This document shows, piece by piece, positions 34,148-44,419 of a DNA stretch of 64,000 nucleotides. The stretch covers positions 74,277 to 138,276 of the forward strand of contig NZ_JACDUU010000008.1 in assembly GCF_013760845.1 (NCBI RefSeq), given 5' to 3'. The notes under the pieces were generated by a model that was not told the origin of the DNA, searched no databases, and saw only the letters and a list, made by a program, of their open reading frames with translations. Position 1 is the stretch's first letter. Every line of letters begins with the position of its first letter. The translations under genes were made by a program, and so were the position numbers. The DNA comes from [Anoxybacillus] calidus (GTDB taxonomy: Bacteria; Bacillota; Bacilli; Bacillales; Anoxybacillaceae).

Positions 34148-36583
34148 ATGAGGTGGAACAATTTTACAAGTGAGCTTACTGTTGATGAACACCTATTATT
34201 TATGATTATGAATAAGTTATTTGATATTGTATTTTTAATGAAAGTAGAAGATGGACCGCGATTTCGGTATGTTCGTGTAAGCAATAGCGCTCTTCATTTA
34301 GCGAGTTTAGTTGAAGAAGATATGGGAAAGTGCATTGAAGATATTTATCCCACTGAAATTGCTGAGCATTTAAATAATCAATATCGAAAAGTGCTTGAGA
34401 CCAAAAGTGTTGTTGTTTACCGAGATCAAATAAGTACAGCTGATTCTTTCAGCGTCGCTGAATCGACTCTTGTTCCGATTACCGATGGGAATGGAAATGT
34501 TAGTTACATTATTTGCTTTACGAGAGATGTGACAGAAATTGTCCAGCAAGAGGAACGCCTGCAGGAAATTAACCAGCTATTTCATTCGTTTATGGAGCAT
34601 TCTCATGATGCTCTCGTTTTATTTGATTTAAACGGACGCATTCTTCGTGTCAATCGAGAGTGGGAACGTCTTTTAGGCTGGAAAGAGGAAGAATTAATTG
34701 GAAAAGAAATTCCTTCCCTTCCATCAGAGTATCGTTCAAAGTTTAAAAATAGTATAAAAAAAATAGCAAATGGCGAAAGTGTCACATCCATTCAAATGCG
34801 GCAAATTTGTAAAGATGGAAGCATCGTTTATGTGTCAGCGAATATTACCCCGATCTTTGATAAAAATGGAGATGTAGTTGCCGGGCTTTCCATGCTTCGG
34901 GATTTGACTGACTTTATGAAAGTACACGAACAATTGTGTCGAAGCGAAGAGTTATATCGAAAAGTTATTGAATTTTTCCCTGAAATGGTTGTTATTCATG
35001 TGAATGGCACTATTTTGTATATGAATCCAGCAGGAATCGATATGATTAGAGCTGCCAATCAAAATGTCGTTCAAGGACGACGGCTAAGCGAATTTATTAA
35101 AAAAGTTGATGGCGTCGATGATGAATGGCTATTGAGGACGTTAGAAGGAGAATTTAAAGAGGTTCAAGTAAAAGGGACAAAGATTCAATATAATGATAAA
35201 CAGGCGGAATTTCTTGTGATTCGTGATCTCACGGAACAAAGAACGAAAGATCAAAAAATCAAATTTATGGCACAATATGATGCATTAACAGGGCTTCCTA
35301 ACCGCACCTTTTTAAAAGAAAAATTAAATGAGCGGCTGTTTTCTTACAGCGGAAAACAGTTAGCGATTTTATTAATCGATATTGATCGTTTTAAGTTTAT
35401 TAACGATTTGCTCGGTCATTCTAATGGAGATTTGATTTTATGTGAAGTGGCTGAACGGTTGAAGACGTTTTATTCAGAAGATGTATTTTTATCACGTATT
35501 GGCAGCGATGAATTCGTCGTGGCATACACTTATGTAAATGAAGAAGAGCTAGAGAATCTGTTAAATCGTGTTAGCGCTGTTTTAAATGAACCTTATTTTA
35601 TTGCCGGGGAAAAGCTAAATATTACAACGAGTATTGCAATCAGCCGCTCTTCAGATGCAAATTTGTCAGTTGAGACGTTATTAAGCAATGCAGATAAAGC
35701 GGTTTATTATGCGAAAATGAATGGGACGAACCTTGTTATTGAGTATAATTCAAAAATTCATGATATTTTCGCTAAAAAACTTCGTCTTGAAAACGATTTG
35801 CAAACTGCTTTAGAGAAAAACGAATTTTCTCTTTTCTATCAGCCAAAAATAAACTTTCGCTCAAACTCAATTAGTTTAGAAGCTCTACTAAGATGGAAAC
35901 ATCCGCAATTAGGTATGGTCAGTCCTGCTGAATTTATTCCGATTGCGGAAGAAACCAATTTAATTGTTGATATTGGCAAATGGGTACTCGAGCAAGCGTG
36001 CAACGATGTAAAGAAATTAGAACAAATGGGATTTCCAAATATAAAAATGGCTGTGAATTTATCAGCCAAACAATTTAATGAAGGTGATTTAGAGAAGGTT
36101 GTTTCTGAAATTTTTGGGAAAATGGGCACGAATACGTGTTGTTTTGAGTTGGAGATTACAGAAACAACGATTATGAAAGACCCGACAGAGGCGATTGAGA
36201 TATTGCAAAAATTAAAACAAAAAAATATCACAATTGCCATTGATGATTTTGGCGTCAGTTACTCTTCTTTAAACTACTTAAATCGTTTTCCAATTGATGC
36301 GGTTAAAATTGATCGTTCGTTTATTCGCGATTTAAGTGAAAATAGTAAAGGAACAGAAATTGTTGAAATGATGATTTTGCTTGCTCATAAGTTAAATTTG
36401 CGGGTAACGGCAGAAGGGGTAGAAACAGAGGAACAAGTTCGTTATTTGTTAGAAAAAGGTTGTGACGAAATGCAAGGCTATTATTTCAGTAAGCCGATTC
36501 CTTTTGATGAGTTGCCTTCCACCTTGTTGAAGATGAGAAAAATGTTAAACCGGTATAACGAAAATAAAAAGAGGCTGACGTAG
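34148..36583 (+). CDS. PAS-PAS-PAS-GGDEF-EAL c-di-GMP protein with degenerate GGDEF
   Basis: An 811-residue soluble protein. PAS domains lie at about 15-130, 140-262 and 270-360, a GGDEF domain at about 375-540 and an EAL domain at about 550-800. The GGDEF motif reads RIGSDEFVV, with Gly2 replaced by Ser. EAL catalytic residues look intact: LEALLRWKHP, MAVNLSAKQF, ELEITETTIM, AIDDFGVSYSSL, DAVKIDRSFI, AEGVETEEQ and MQGYYFSKP. It is therefore predicted to be mainly a c-di-GMP phosphodiesterase with PAS control. Single-gene unit with a strong terminator. Confidence 0.92.
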   Translation: MRWNNFTSELTVDEHLLFMIMNKLFDIVFLMKVEDGPRFRYVRVSNSALHLASLVEEDMGKCIEDIYPTEIAEHLNNQYRKVLETKSVVVYRDQISTADSFSVAESTLVPITDGNGNVSYIICFTRDVTEIVQQEERLQEINQLFHSFMEHSHDALVLFDLNGRILRVNREWERLLGWKEEELIGKEIPSLPSEYRSKFKNSIKKIANGESVTSIQMRQICKDGSIVYVSANITPIFDKNGDVVAGLSMLRDLTDFMKVHEQLCRSEELYRKVIEFFPEMVVIHVNGTILYMNPAGIDMIRAANQNVVQGRRLSEFIKKVDGVDDEWLLRTLEGEFKEVQVKGTKIQYNDKQAEFLVIRDLTEQRTKDQKIKFMAQYDALTGLPNRTFLKEKLNERLFSYSGKQLAILLIDIDRFKFINDLLGHSNGDLILCEVAERLKTFYSEDVFLSRIGSDEFVVAYTYVNEEELENLLNRVSAVLNEPYFIAGEKLNITTSIAISRSSDANLSVETLLSNADKAVYYAKMNGTNLVIEYNSKIHDIFAKKLRLENDLQTALEKNEFSLFYQPKINFRSNSISLEALLRWKHPQLGMVSPAEFIPIAEETNLIVDIGKWVLEQACNDVKKLEQMGFPNIKMAVNLSAKQFNEGDLEKVVSEIFGKMGTNTCCFELEITETTIMKDPTEAIEILQKLKQKNITIAIDDFGVSYSSLNYLNRFPIDAVKIDRSFIRDLSENSKGTEIVEMMILLAHKLNLRVTAEGVETEEQVRYLLEKGCDEMQGYYFSKPIPFDELPSTLLKMRKMLNRYNENKKRLT

Positions 36584-36598
36584 GTCAGCCTCTTTTTA
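36566..36598 (+). terminator. Terminator
   Basis: AAAAAGAGGCTGAC pairs perfectly with GTCAGCCTCTTTTT around GTAG... It overlaps the preceding stop codon. Confidence 0.92.
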
Positions 36599-36742
36599 CG
36601 TTATTTAGCTACAATAGTGGCGATGAAAAAATCATCATTGATGAAGGTTTTATTTAAAAACGAAACTTTTTGTGTACTCTATACGTAAACGTAATTTGTG
36701 TCGTCTATAACATCATGGCTGAAAGAGAAAGGAGAGAGGAAA

Positions 36743-37891
36743 GTGCTGATTCTTGAATTAGCAGTGATTTTATTTGCATCAAAAATTGCAGGGGATATAA
36801 GTGTTCGACTCGGTCAGCCGTCTGTACTTGGTAAACTACTAATCGGGATTGTTCTCGGTCCAGCGGTGTTAGGGATTGTAAACGATACGGATATTTTGAA
36901 AGAAATTAGTCAAATAGGTGTTATATTGTTAATGTTTATCGCCGGATTAGAGACGGATATGGATGAGTTTAAGAAGTCAGGAAAGGCCGCGGCTTTTGTT
37001 GGAGTATTAGGAATCATCGTTCCATTATCCATGGGTTATCTCGCTGGATTGGTTATGGAGTTATCTGCGATACAAGCTGTTTTTCTCGGGCTACTATTAT
37101 CAGCAACGAGCGTAAGTATTTCTGTTCAAGCATTGAAAGAAATGAATAAGCTAAAGTCAAAAGAAGGTTCTGCGATTCTCGGTGCGGCTGTTATTGATGA
37201 TATTCTTGTCATTATCGCTTTAGCATTTTTAATGAGCATGGCAGGCGAAGACGTACATCTTGGAACAGTGATTATTAAGAAAGTGATTTTCTTTGCGGTT
37301 GCGATTTTATTAGCATGGAAAGTTGTTCCAATTATGTTAAGAAAATTTGCGCCGTTAAGAGTAACGGAAACAGTGATTTCCGCTGCATTAATCGTATGTT
37401 TTTCATTCGCCTATTTAGCTGAATTTACCGGAGTTGCTGCCATTATTGGTGCATATATCGCCGGTGTAGCGATTAGTTTCACGGATTATAAGCATGAAGT
37501 ATTTGAAAAAATCGAGACGATTAGTTACTCCATTTTTGTGCCTGTCTTTTTTACTTCGATCGGAGTAGCGGTCAAGTTTTCAGGTGTCGGACAGTACATC
37601 TGGGTCATTGTCGCTCTAAGTATTTTAGCGATTTTAACGAAACTATTCGGTGCAGCGTTGGGGGCAAAACTGGCTGGATTTAATTGGAGAAGTTCATTAG
37701 GGGTTGGAGCAGGCATGGTTTCACGTGGAGAGGTCGCCTTAATTATCGCGGGAATTGGATTAGAAACAAAATTGTTAAGCAATGAGCTCTTTACCGTGCT
37801 AGTTGTTGTTGTTCTTGTTACAACCATTGTTACCCCGCCGCTTATGAAAGTCATTTTTAAAGACCAACAAATGGAAGAGAAAGTAGCATAA
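36743..37891 (+). CDS. CPA2-family cation:proton antiporter (NapA/GerN/KhtU-like)
   Basis: A 382-residue membrane protein with about 12 helices. The ion-binding helix has GAAVIDDILVIIALAF, with paired Asp residues as in electrogenic NapA/GerN-type exchangers, and MFIAGLETDMDEF is the conserved loop. GTG at 36743 is preferred because AAAGGAGAGAGG precedes it; the 15-codon upstream extension is unlike the family. No KhtS/KhtT or TrkA-C regulatory gene is adjacent. Na+/H+ versus K+/H+ specificity is not decidable. Confidence 0.88.
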   Translation: MLILELAVILFASKIAGDISVRLGQPSVLGKLLIGIVLGPAVLGIVNDTDILKEISQIGVILLMFIAGLETDMDEFKKSGKAAAFVGVLGIIVPLSMGYLAGLVMELSAIQAVFLGLLLSATSVSISVQALKEMNKLKSKEGSAILGAAVIDDILVIIALAFLMSMAGEDVHLGTVIIKKVIFFAVAILLAWKVVPIMLRKFAPLRVTETVISAALIVCFSFAYLAEFTGVAAIIGAYIAGVAISFTDYKHEVFEKIETISYSIFVPVFFTSIGVAVKFSGVGQYIWVIVALSILAILTKLFGAALGAKLAGFNWRSSLGVGAGMVSRGEVALIIAGIGLETKLLSNELFTVLVVVVLVTTIVTPPLMKVIFKDQQMEEKVA

Positions 37892-37900
37892 TTTACACAA

Positions 37901-37935
37901 AAGGTACCTACTATTTTTAGTAAGTACCTTCTTTA
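37901..37935 (+). terminator. Terminator after the antiporter
   Basis: AAGGTAC-CTACT and AGTAA-GTACCTT arms (one mismatch) followed by CTTT. Confidence 0.65.
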
Positions 37936-37938
37936 ATT

Positions 37939-37998
37939 CAGCGTAAGCGCTCGTCTCCGCTTTTCTGATTGTCTAGCTACGGCGCCTCCGCTTTTCTA
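37939..37998 (-). repeat. Two tandem copies of a short GAAAAGCGGAGRCG repeat
   Basis: On the minus strand, AGAAAAGCGGAGGCGCCGTAG (37997-37977, split here by reading) and AGAAAAGCGGAGACGAGCGC, then TTACGCTGAA. A third copy is at 44420-44453. The first copy supplies the last codons and TAG stop of the small ORF at 37977-38114. Confidence 0.7.
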
Positions 37999-38114
37999 TT
38001 TTTTGGATTGTTTTGCTGTATCGATGCTGTCTTTTGCCATTCAGCGTCAGCGCTTGAAACAGTTGGATTTGCTACTTCCTGGCTTACTTTGTTTTGTCTT
38101 CCTTTTTTCGCCAT
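37977..38114 (-). CDS. Small hydrophilic protein (45 aa) ending in a repeat
   Basis: Sequence MAKKGRQNKVSQEVANPTVS onward, rich in Lys, Gln, Asn and Ser, with no helix or motif. AAAGGAGAGATATTC precedes the ATG, supporting translation. The C-terminal NRKAEAP and its stop are encoded by a dispersed repeat. Composition is reminiscent of small acid-soluble or other small spore proteins, but no family is recognised. Confidence 0.6.
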   Translation of the reverse strand: MAKKGRQNKVSQEVANPTVSSADAEWQKTASIQQNNPKNRKAEAP

Positions 38115-38169
38115 GAATATCTCTCCTTTTTCATCCGTTTGATCGAATTAAATGCTTCAGCACTTGCTG

Positions 38170-38934
38170 TTACGTTAAACAGTATGCCTTAATAATGGCA
38201 TTTAATTCATTAGAATACTTAGATGGGATTTGATGTTTGGCTTTTGAAATATAAATAATATCCGCATGTGGAACGTATTTTTTAAAGATGTTCTCATAAT
38301 AGTGAACATAATAATCGCGGGCACCATATATAAGAAGAAGTGGAATTTGTAGCTGAGATAAGCGCTCTGTACAATTATATCGCAATCCTTCGGTATACAT
38401 TTGGTATAAATCTCCTTCATTAGTTAGACGTGCGTATTGTTCAATTGCTTTTTTTTCCGCATAGTGTTTCCCATGAGCTAGACCTAGCACTTTAGCTAAT
38501 AGTGGAATGCCATGGTTTTTTACGGTATAAATCCCTAATAAAAACTCCAAACGTAATAATGTTGTACAAACTTCGGAAAATCCGCCAATTAGCATTAATT
38601 TTTCAATGCGTTTTGGATAAGAAAGTGCAAATTCCAGTGCAATCGCTCCACCGTTTGAATAGCCGCAAATAACTGCTTTGTCAATGTCAAGATGATCAAG
38701 CAGTATTTTTAAGTCATTGGCAAGTAAATGAATGGTTATCGGTTTATTAGATGGACTGCTTTTTCCGTTACCACGCATATCGTAAGTGATGACGCGAAAA
38801 TGCTCAGCTAGATTTTTTTGATTGGAAAACGTAATGCTGCCCATACCGGGAGGATGAACAAATATAAGCGGTCTCCCTGAACCTTCATCTTCGTAATATA
38901 GGCGGACAAAATTTTCAACAAATATGTAAGGCAT
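38170..38934 (-). CDS. Alpha/beta-hydrolase fold protein
   Basis: A 254-residue esterase/lipase-like enzyme. The nucleophile elbow is ICGYSNGGAIALEF (Ser near 93), the oxyanion segment is FVHPPGMGS, the acid is probably Asp in YGARDYYVHY, and the catalytic His is in KAKHQIPSK. TGGAGGTAAAAAG precedes the ATG. It is divergent from glcT and near no pathway that would name a substrate. Confidence 0.88.
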   Translation of the reverse strand: MPYIFVENFVRLYYEDEGSGRPLIFVHPPGMGSITFSNQKNLAEHFRVITYDMRGNGKSSPSNKPITIHLLANDLKILLDHLDIDKAVICGYSNGGAIALEFALSYPKRIEKLMLIGGFSEVCTTLLRLEFLLGIYTVKNHGIPLLAKVLGLAHGKHYAEKKAIEQYARLTNEGDLYQMYTEGLRYNCTERLSQLQIPLLLIYGARDYYVHYYENIFKKYVPHADIIYISKAKHQIPSKYSNELNAIIKAYCLT

Positions 38935-39043
38935 CTTTTTACCTCCATTGCAATGATAGTTATAGTATTCATGTTCTTTTTCAATTTTTATGTATATTAA
39001 AAAAAGGATGAGGCCTCTTTGAGATATATTTCTTTTTCTTCCA

Positions 39044-39094
39044 TTGACGATTGATTGTTCATTGCGTAAGATGATATTATTGTAAACGTTTAAA
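39044..39094 (+). promoter_or_regulatory. glcT promoter with cre-like site
   Basis: TTGACG (39044-39049), 17-base spacer and TAAGAT (39067-39072) form a sigma-A promoter. TGTAAACGTTTAAA (39081-39094) then matches the CcpA cre consensus at all but one of its constrained positions, and lies where bound CcpA would block early transcription. Confidence 0.55.
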
Positions 39095-39113
39095 TTAAAG
39101 GAGCTGGGCTTTT

Positions 39114-39959
39114 GTGCGGGAGTCCTTTCAAATAAAGAAAGTATTGAATAATAATGTTCTTATTGCATCACATCCAGATTATGATGAAGTTGTATTGATC
39201 GGAAAAGGAATCGGTTTTGGCAAGAAAAAAGGGGATATTATCGAACAAGCAGCTGTGGAAAAATGGTTTATCTTGAAAAATGAACGGGAACAAGAGCAAT
39301 ATAAAAGAATGCTTCCGGAACTTGATGAAGAATTCATTGGCGTAATGAATGATGTTATGCAGCATATTAAAAGCCGTGTGAACGCCCCACTAAACGAGCA
39401 TATCCATGTAGCTTTAACAGACCATATTTCCTTTACGATTAAACGGATTAAACAAGGGCTTGACTTGAAAAATCCGTTTTTAATAGAAACAAAAAGTTTA
39501 TATCCGCTTGAATATGAAATCGCCAAAGAAGTAGTTGCAATATTAAACGAAAAGCTGGGTGTCGAACTGCCAGAAGGAGAAGTTGGTTTTATTGCTTTAC
39601 ATATTCATAGCGGTATTTCTGAACATAGTCTTTCTGAAGTAAATCAACATTCGCAATTAATCGCAAAACTAATCGAGATTGCAGAAAATCAGCTAAATAT
39701 TGTTATCGACCGCGAGAGTGTCCATTACTTAAGATTCATTCGTCACCTTCGCTATGCGATTGAGCGGGTAAAAAAAGGAGAGAGGGTAGAAGAGCCAAAA
39801 ACATTGTCGAAAATCTTGAAAAAAGAGTATCCATTCTGCTATAATGTCTCTTGGAAACTAGTAAAGGTTATGCAACAAACATTGCAAATGCCGGTGGATG
39901 AAGCTGAAGTCATTTATTTGACGCTACATTTGCAAAGGCTTGCAACAAAAAGTGAATAA
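39114..39959 (+). CDS. glcT: BglG-family transcriptional antiterminator GlcT
   Basis: A 281-residue RNA-binding antiterminator. The N-terminal CAT domain (about 1-55) has KKVLNNNVLIAS and GKGIGFGKKKGD. PRD1 (about 65-170) and PRD2 (about 175-281) contain phosphorylation-type His in NEHIHVALTDH, LHIHSG and YLTLHLQRL. It binds the leader RNA just downstream and permits ptsG transcription when glucose is transported. GTG start with AAAGGAG upstream. Confidence 0.95.
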   Translation: MRESFQIKKVLNNNVLIASHPDYDEVVLIGKGIGFGKKKGDIIEQAAVEKWFILKNEREQEQYKRMLPELDEEFIGVMNDVMQHIKSRVNAPLNEHIHVALTDHISFTIKRIKQGLDLKNPFLIETKSLYPLEYEIAKEVVAILNEKLGVELPEGEVGFIALHIHSGISEHSLSEVNQHSQLIAKLIEIAENQLNIVIDRESVHYLRFIRHLRYAIERVKKGERVEEPKTLSKILKKEYPFCYNVSWKLVKVMQQTLQMPVDEAEVIYLTLHLQRLATKSE

Positions 39960-39974
39960 GTTTGTCACGTCTTT

Positions 39975-40095
39975 ACGTGTTACTGATTCGATCAGGCATG
40001 AGTAAAGAAGACAAAATAGGCAATAACCGAAAACTCTTTGCTGAGTTTTTGGTAGGCTTTGTTTTGCTCTTTTTTACTCGTGCCTTTTATTTTTC
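39975..40095 (+). promoter_or_regulatory. GlcT antiterminator target (RAT) and overlapping terminator in the ptsG leader
   Basis: ACGTGTTACTGATTCGATCA followed by GGCATGAGT (39975-40003) matches the ptsG RAT as I recall it from B. subtilis. It overlaps the left arm of a large imperfect terminator: GGCATGAGTAAAGAAGAC pairs with a right arm ending in CTTTTTTACTCGTGCC, then TTTTATTTTT. GlcT binding would stabilise the RAT and prevent the terminator. Confidence 0.88.
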
Positions 40096-40242
40096 AAAAA
40101 TGCAAATGCTTACATTCGTCAGATGTCTGACTTATAGTCAATAACTGGGATGGATACCGTGCTGCTTCATTCACAAAGGTTGTATGAAAATAAATGAAGT
40201 TTGTTGCAAAGAATAACAGTAAATAATAAGGAGGGAGTTTTG

Positions 40243-42267
40243 ATGAAAAAAGCGTTTGGTACATTGCAAAAAGTCGGTAAAGCGCTGATGCTGCCTGTAG
40301 CGATTTTACCGGCTGCCGGTATTTTACTGGCTTTAGGAAATGCTTTGCAGAACCCGGCATTGACGGACAAAGTTCCAGCATTAAAAGCTGAGTGGATTAC
40401 GATGGTTGCTCAGGTGATGGAACAATCTGGCGGCATCGTGTTTGCAAATCTTTCCTTGCTATTTGCAGTCGGGGTTGCTGTTGGTTTAGCAGGTGGAGAT
40501 GGTGTTGCTGGATTGGCAGCGATTATTGGATATCTTGTAATGAACGTTACAATGAGCGTCATTTTAGGAGTAACTCCTGAAATGATTGGAACAGACCCAT
40601 CGTATGCGAATGTATTAGGTATTCCGACATTACAAACAGGTGTTTTTGGTGGGATTATTGTCGGTATTTTAGCTGCATACATGTATAACAAATACTTTAA
40701 CATTGAATTGCCACAATATCTTGGGTTCTTTGCGGGTAAACGCTTTGTTCCAATTATTACAGCGGTATCAGCACTTGTGTTAGGAATTATTATGGTTTTC
40801 GTTTGGCCGCCAATTCAACATGGTTTGAACGCGTTTTCGCATAATATGATTGATGCCAATAAGACAGCGGCTGCATTTATTTTCGGTGTCATTGAACGCG
40901 CTTTAATTCCGTTTGGCCTTCATCACATTTTTTATTCGCCATTCTGGTTTGAATTCGGTGAGTATATCAATAAAGCAGGCGAAGTGGTACGCGGTGACCA
41001 AAAAATCTTCTTTGAGCAATTGAAAGATGGAGTAGAATTAACAGCTGGTACATTTATGACAGGTAAATTCCCGTTTATGATGTTCGGTCTTCCAGCAGCG
41101 GCTTTAGCGATTTATCATGAAGCACGTCCAGAAAACAAAAAAGTCGTTGCCGGTATTATGGGTTCAGCGGCATTGACATCTTTCTTAACGGGTATTACTG
41201 AACCAATTGAATTCTCATTCTTATTCGTTGCACCAGTTTTGTTTGCGATTCATACGGTTTTTGCAGGGCTTTCATTCATGCTTATGCACATGTTAAATGT
41301 TAAAATTGGGATGACATTCTCAGGTGGTGTAATCGACTTCTTATTATTCGGTGTATTGCCAAACCGCACTGATTGGTGGCTTGTTATTCCAGTTGGATTA
41401 GTATTTGCTGTTATTTATTACTTTGGCTTCCGCTTTGCGATTCGCAAATGGAACTTAGCAACTCCTGGTCGTGAAGTGATAACAGAGGAAACAACAGAGG
41501 CAGCTGCTAGTGCTGGAGATCTTCCGTATGAAGTATTGGCGGCACTGGGTGGAAAAGAGAATATTGCTCACTTAGATGCTTGTATTACACGTTTGCGCGT
41601 CTCTGTTAACGATATTAAGAACGTTGACAAAGACCGACTAAAAGCATTAGGTGCTGCGGGTGTTCTTGAAGTAGGAAACAACGTTCAAGCGATTTTCGGT
41701 CCTAAATCTGATATTTTAAAAGGACAAATTAAAGATATTATGGAAGGACGCGTTCCAGCAAAAGCAAAAGAGGAGCCGAAAAAATCAACTCCTCAAGTGG
41801 AAGACGGAACAGAAGTAATCGTAGCACCATTAAGCGGTGAAGTACTTCCGCTTTCCGAAGTGCCAGATCAAGTGTTTTCACAAAAAATGATGGGTGATGG
41901 ATTTGCGATTATGCCGACAGAGGGAACAGTCGTATCCCCAGTCGATGGAAAAATTGTTAATGTGTTCCCGACAAAACATGCAATCGGCATTGAATCTACG
42001 AATGGACGTGAAATTTTAATTCACTTTGGTATCGATACAGTGAAACTAAACGGCGAGGGATTTGAAGCTCTTGTCGCGCAAGGCGATGAAGTGAAGAAAG
42101 GACAGGAATTATTAAAAGTCGATCTCGAGTATGTAAAAAATAATGCACCTTCCATTATTACGCCTATTATCTTTACAAACTTACAGCCGAGTGAGTATGT
42201 AAAGATTGAAAAACAAGGAAAAGTTTCTAAGTCTGAAGAGCATATTGTGACAATTGAGAAACAATAA
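40243..42267 (+). CDS. ptsG: PTS glucose transporter EIICBA
   Basis: A 674-residue fused permease. EIIC (about 1-410) has ten or so helices and [16 protein letters not shown] (about 425-500) carries the phospho-Cys in [14 protein letters not shown] Lys/Glu-rich linker precedes EIIA (about 525-670), whose phospho-His is in [16 protein letters not shown] 40243 is chosen for AAGGAGGGAGTTTTG; the upstream frame lies in the leader. Expression is controlled by GlcT through the RAT/terminator. First gene of ptsGHI. Confidence 0.97.
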   Translation: MKKAFGTLQKVGKALMLPVAILPAAGILLALGNALQNPALTDKVPALKAEWITMVAQVMEQSGGIVFANLSLLFAVGVAVGLAGGDGVAGLAAIIGYLVMNVTMSVILGVTPEMIGTDPSYANVLGIPTLQTGVFGGIIVGILAAYMYNKYFNIELPQYLGFFAGKRFVPIITAVSALVLGIIMVFVWPPIQHGLNAFSHNMIDANKTAAAFIFGVIERALIPFGLHHIFYSPFWFEFGEYINKAGEVVRGDQKIFFEQLKDGVELTAGTFMTGKFPFMMFGLPAAALAIYHEARPENKKVVAGIMGSAALTSFLTGITEPIEFSFLFVAPVLFAIHTVFAGLSFMLMHMLNVKIGMTFSGGVIDFLLFGVLPNRTDWWLVIPVGLVFAVIYYFGFRFAIRKWNLATPGREVITEETTEAAASAGDLPYEVLAALGGKENIAHLDACITRLRVSVNDIKNVDKDRLKALGAAGVLEVGNNVQAIFGPKSDILKGQIKDIMEGRVPAKAKEEPKKSTPQVEDGTEVIVAPLSGEVLPLSEVPDQVFSQKMMGDGFAIMPTEGTVVSPVDGKIVNVFPTKHAIGIESTNGREILIHFGIDTVKLNGEGFEALVAQGDEVKKGQELLKVDLEYVKNNAPSIITPIIFTNLQPSEYVKIEKQGKVSKSEEHIVTIEKQ

Positions 42268-42376
42268 CACTGCTTAAAATAGAACAAAGTAGTATGTTTG
42301 AGTTAGTTCAATTGTCTTATAAGATACCTATTTGGTATCATGATATAAAAAATATAGATAAAGGAGAATGATTATA

Positions 42377-42643
42377 ATGGCTGAAAAAATCTTTAAAGTA
42401 ACTGCTGAATCTGGTATTCATGCTCGTCCAGCAACAATGCTTGTGCAAGCGGCAAGCAAATTTGATAGCGACATTAATTTAGAATATAACGGTAAGACAG
42501 TAAATTTAAAATCCATTATGGGTGTTATGTCTTTAGGGATTCCTCAAGGTGCGGAAATTAAAATCGTAGCTGAAGGAAGCGATGCAGCAGAAGCTATCGC
42601 CTCTTTAACAGAAACTTTAACAAAAGAAGGTTTAGCACAATAA
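42377..42643 (+). CDS. ptsH: Phosphocarrier protein HPr
   Basis: An 88-residue PTS phosphocarrier. The active His is in [12 protein letters not shown] (position 15), and the regulatory Ser phosphorylated by HPr kinase is in [13 protein letters not shown] (position 46). Both functions, sugar transport and CcpA co-repression, should thus be intact. AAAGGAG upstream; its stop overlaps the ptsI start. Confidence 0.97.
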   Translation: MAEKIFKVTAESGIHARPATMLVQAASKFDSDINLEYNGKTVNLKSIMGVMSLGIPQGAEIKIVAEGSDAAEAIASLTETLTKEGLAQ

Positions 42644-44364
42644 TGATGAAAGTACTTGAAGGGATTGCTGCATCAAGCGGTATCGCCATTGCCAAGGCGT
42701 ACCGCTTAGAAAATCCCGATTTAACCGTTGAGAAGAAAGCTATTGCAAACGTTGCGGAGGAGGTTGCCCGATTTGAAGCGGCAATCACCAAAGCAAAAGC
42801 AGAGCTTGAAACGATTAGAGCTCGTGCACTTGAAGAATTAGGGGAAGATAAAGCTGCGATTTTTTCTGCGCACCTTCTTGTTCTAAGCGATCCTGAGTTG
42901 TTGAATCCTATTAAAGAAAAAATTGAAACAGAAAGTGTAAATGCAGAATATGCATTGCGCGAAACAGCTAACATGTTTATTACAATGTTTGAATCAATGG
43001 ATAATGAATATATGAAGGAACGTGCTGCTGATATTCGCGATGTAACGACAAGGGTGCTTGCCCATTTGCTTGGAGTCAGCGTTTCTAATCCGAGTATGAT
43101 TTCTGAAGAAGTGATTATTATTGCTGAAGACTTAACACCTTCTGATACAGCTCAATTGAACCGTAAATATGTGAAGGGGTTCACAACTGACATCGGGGGG
43201 CGCACATCTCATTCAGCGATTATGGCTCGCTCGATGGAAATTCCAGCCGTTGTTGGAACACAGTCAGTTACGGCAGAAATTCAAAATGGTGACCTTGTGA
43301 TTGTAGATGGTTTGCATGGAAAAGTGATTGTGAATCCATCTGTTGAAGTTGTTGCTGAATATGAGAAAAAGCTTGCTCATTTTGAAGCGCAAAAGGCTGA
43401 GTGGGCAAAACTTGTGAATGAACGCACAATAACAAAAGATGGCCATCATGTCGAATTAGCAGCAAACATTGGAACTCCAGATGATGTCAAAGGTGTGCTG
43501 GAAAACGGTGCAGAAGGAATCGGTTTATATCGTACAGAATTCCTTTATATGGGACGAGACCACTTACCGACAGAAGAAGAGCAATTTGAAGCATACAAAA
43601 CCGTATTAGAACGCATGGAAGGAAAACCTGTTGTCGTCCGAACACTTGATATTGGTGGAGATAAAGAGCTTCCATATCTTGATCTTCCAAAAGAAATGAA
43701 TCCATTCTTAGGATTCCGGGCGATTCGTCTTTGCTTAGAAATGCAAGATATGTTCCGTACGCAGCTTCGTGCTTTGTTGCGAGCAAGCGTGTATGGCAAC
43801 TTAAAAATTATGTTTCCGATGATTGCAACACTTGATGAATTCCGTCAAGCGAAAGCGATTTTGTTAGAGGAGAAAGCAAAGCTTCAAGCAGAAGGAGTAC
43901 AAGTGTCTGACAATATCGAAGTTGGTATGATGGTTGAAATTCCAGCTGCTGCTATTTTAGCTGATCAGTTTGCAAAAGAAGTCGATTTCTTTAGTATTGG
44001 AACAAACGATTTAATCCAATATACAATGGCAGCTGACCGCATGAATGAAAGAGTTTCGTATTTGTATCAGCCGTATAATCCAGCGATTTTACGTCTTATT
44101 AGCAATGTTATTGACGCTGCTCATAAAGAAGGAAAGTGGGCAGGAATGTGCGGTGAAATGGCTGGGGATGCAATAGCAATCCCAATTTTGCTTGGTTTAG
44201 GATTGGATGAGTTTAGCATGAGTGCAACTTCGATATTGCGGGCGCGTTCACAGATGAAAAAGCTGTCAAAAGAAGAGGCAGCAAGATTTAAAGAAACCAT
44301 TTTAAGTATGCGTACAGCTGAAGAAGTAGTTGCGTTTGTCAAGGAAACGTTTCATATTGAATAA
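42643..44364 (+). CDS. ptsI: PTS enzyme I (phosphoenolpyruvate-protein phosphotransferase)
   Basis: A 573-residue enzyme that phosphorylates HPr. The active His is in [15 protein letters not shown] near 190. The PEP-binding barrel has [25 protein letters not shown] and the catalytic Cys in [11 protein letters not shown]. The start overlaps the ptsH stop (TAATG); a second ATG follows directly. Last gene of the pts operon, before a strong terminator. Confidence 0.97.
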   Translation: MMKVLEGIAASSGIAIAKAYRLENPDLTVEKKAIANVAEEVARFEAAITKAKAELETIRARALEELGEDKAAIFSAHLLVLSDPELLNPIKEKIETESVNAEYALRETANMFITMFESMDNEYMKERAADIRDVTTRVLAHLLGVSVSNPSMISEEVIIIAEDLTPSDTAQLNRKYVKGFTTDIGGRTSHSAIMARSMEIPAVVGTQSVTAEIQNGDLVIVDGLHGKVIVNPSVEVVAEYEKKLAHFEAQKAEWAKLVNERTITKDGHHVELAANIGTPDDVKGVLENGAEGIGLYRTEFLYMGRDHLPTEEEQFEAYKTVLERMEGKPVVVRTLDIGGDKELPYLDLPKEMNPFLGFRAIRLCLEMQDMFRTQLRALLRASVYGNLKIMFPMIATLDEFRQAKAILLEEKAKLQAEGVQVSDNIEVGMMVEIPAAAILADQFAKEVDFFSIGTNDLIQYTMAADRMNERVSYLYQPYNPAILRLISNVIDAAHKEGKWAGMCGEMAGDAIAIPILLGLGLDEFSMSATSILRARSQMKKLSKEEAARFKETILSMRTAEEVVAFVKETFHIE

Positions 44365-44365
44365 A

Positions 44366-44398
44366 CACTAAAACCGGTCAGATGACCGGTTTTAGTTT
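44366..44398 (+). terminator. Terminator of the pts operon
   Basis: CTAAAACCGGTCA pairs with TGACCGGTTTTAG, followed by TTTTA. Confidence 0.9.
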
Positions 44399-44419
44399 TA
44401 TATATTTTTCTACTATTTC

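Noticed and set aside
44343..44356. cre-like GGAAACGTTTCA at the end of ptsI
   Set aside because: Encodes conserved residues ETFH in-frame; the same string occurs in other coding sequences (for example near 48790), so chance is likely.
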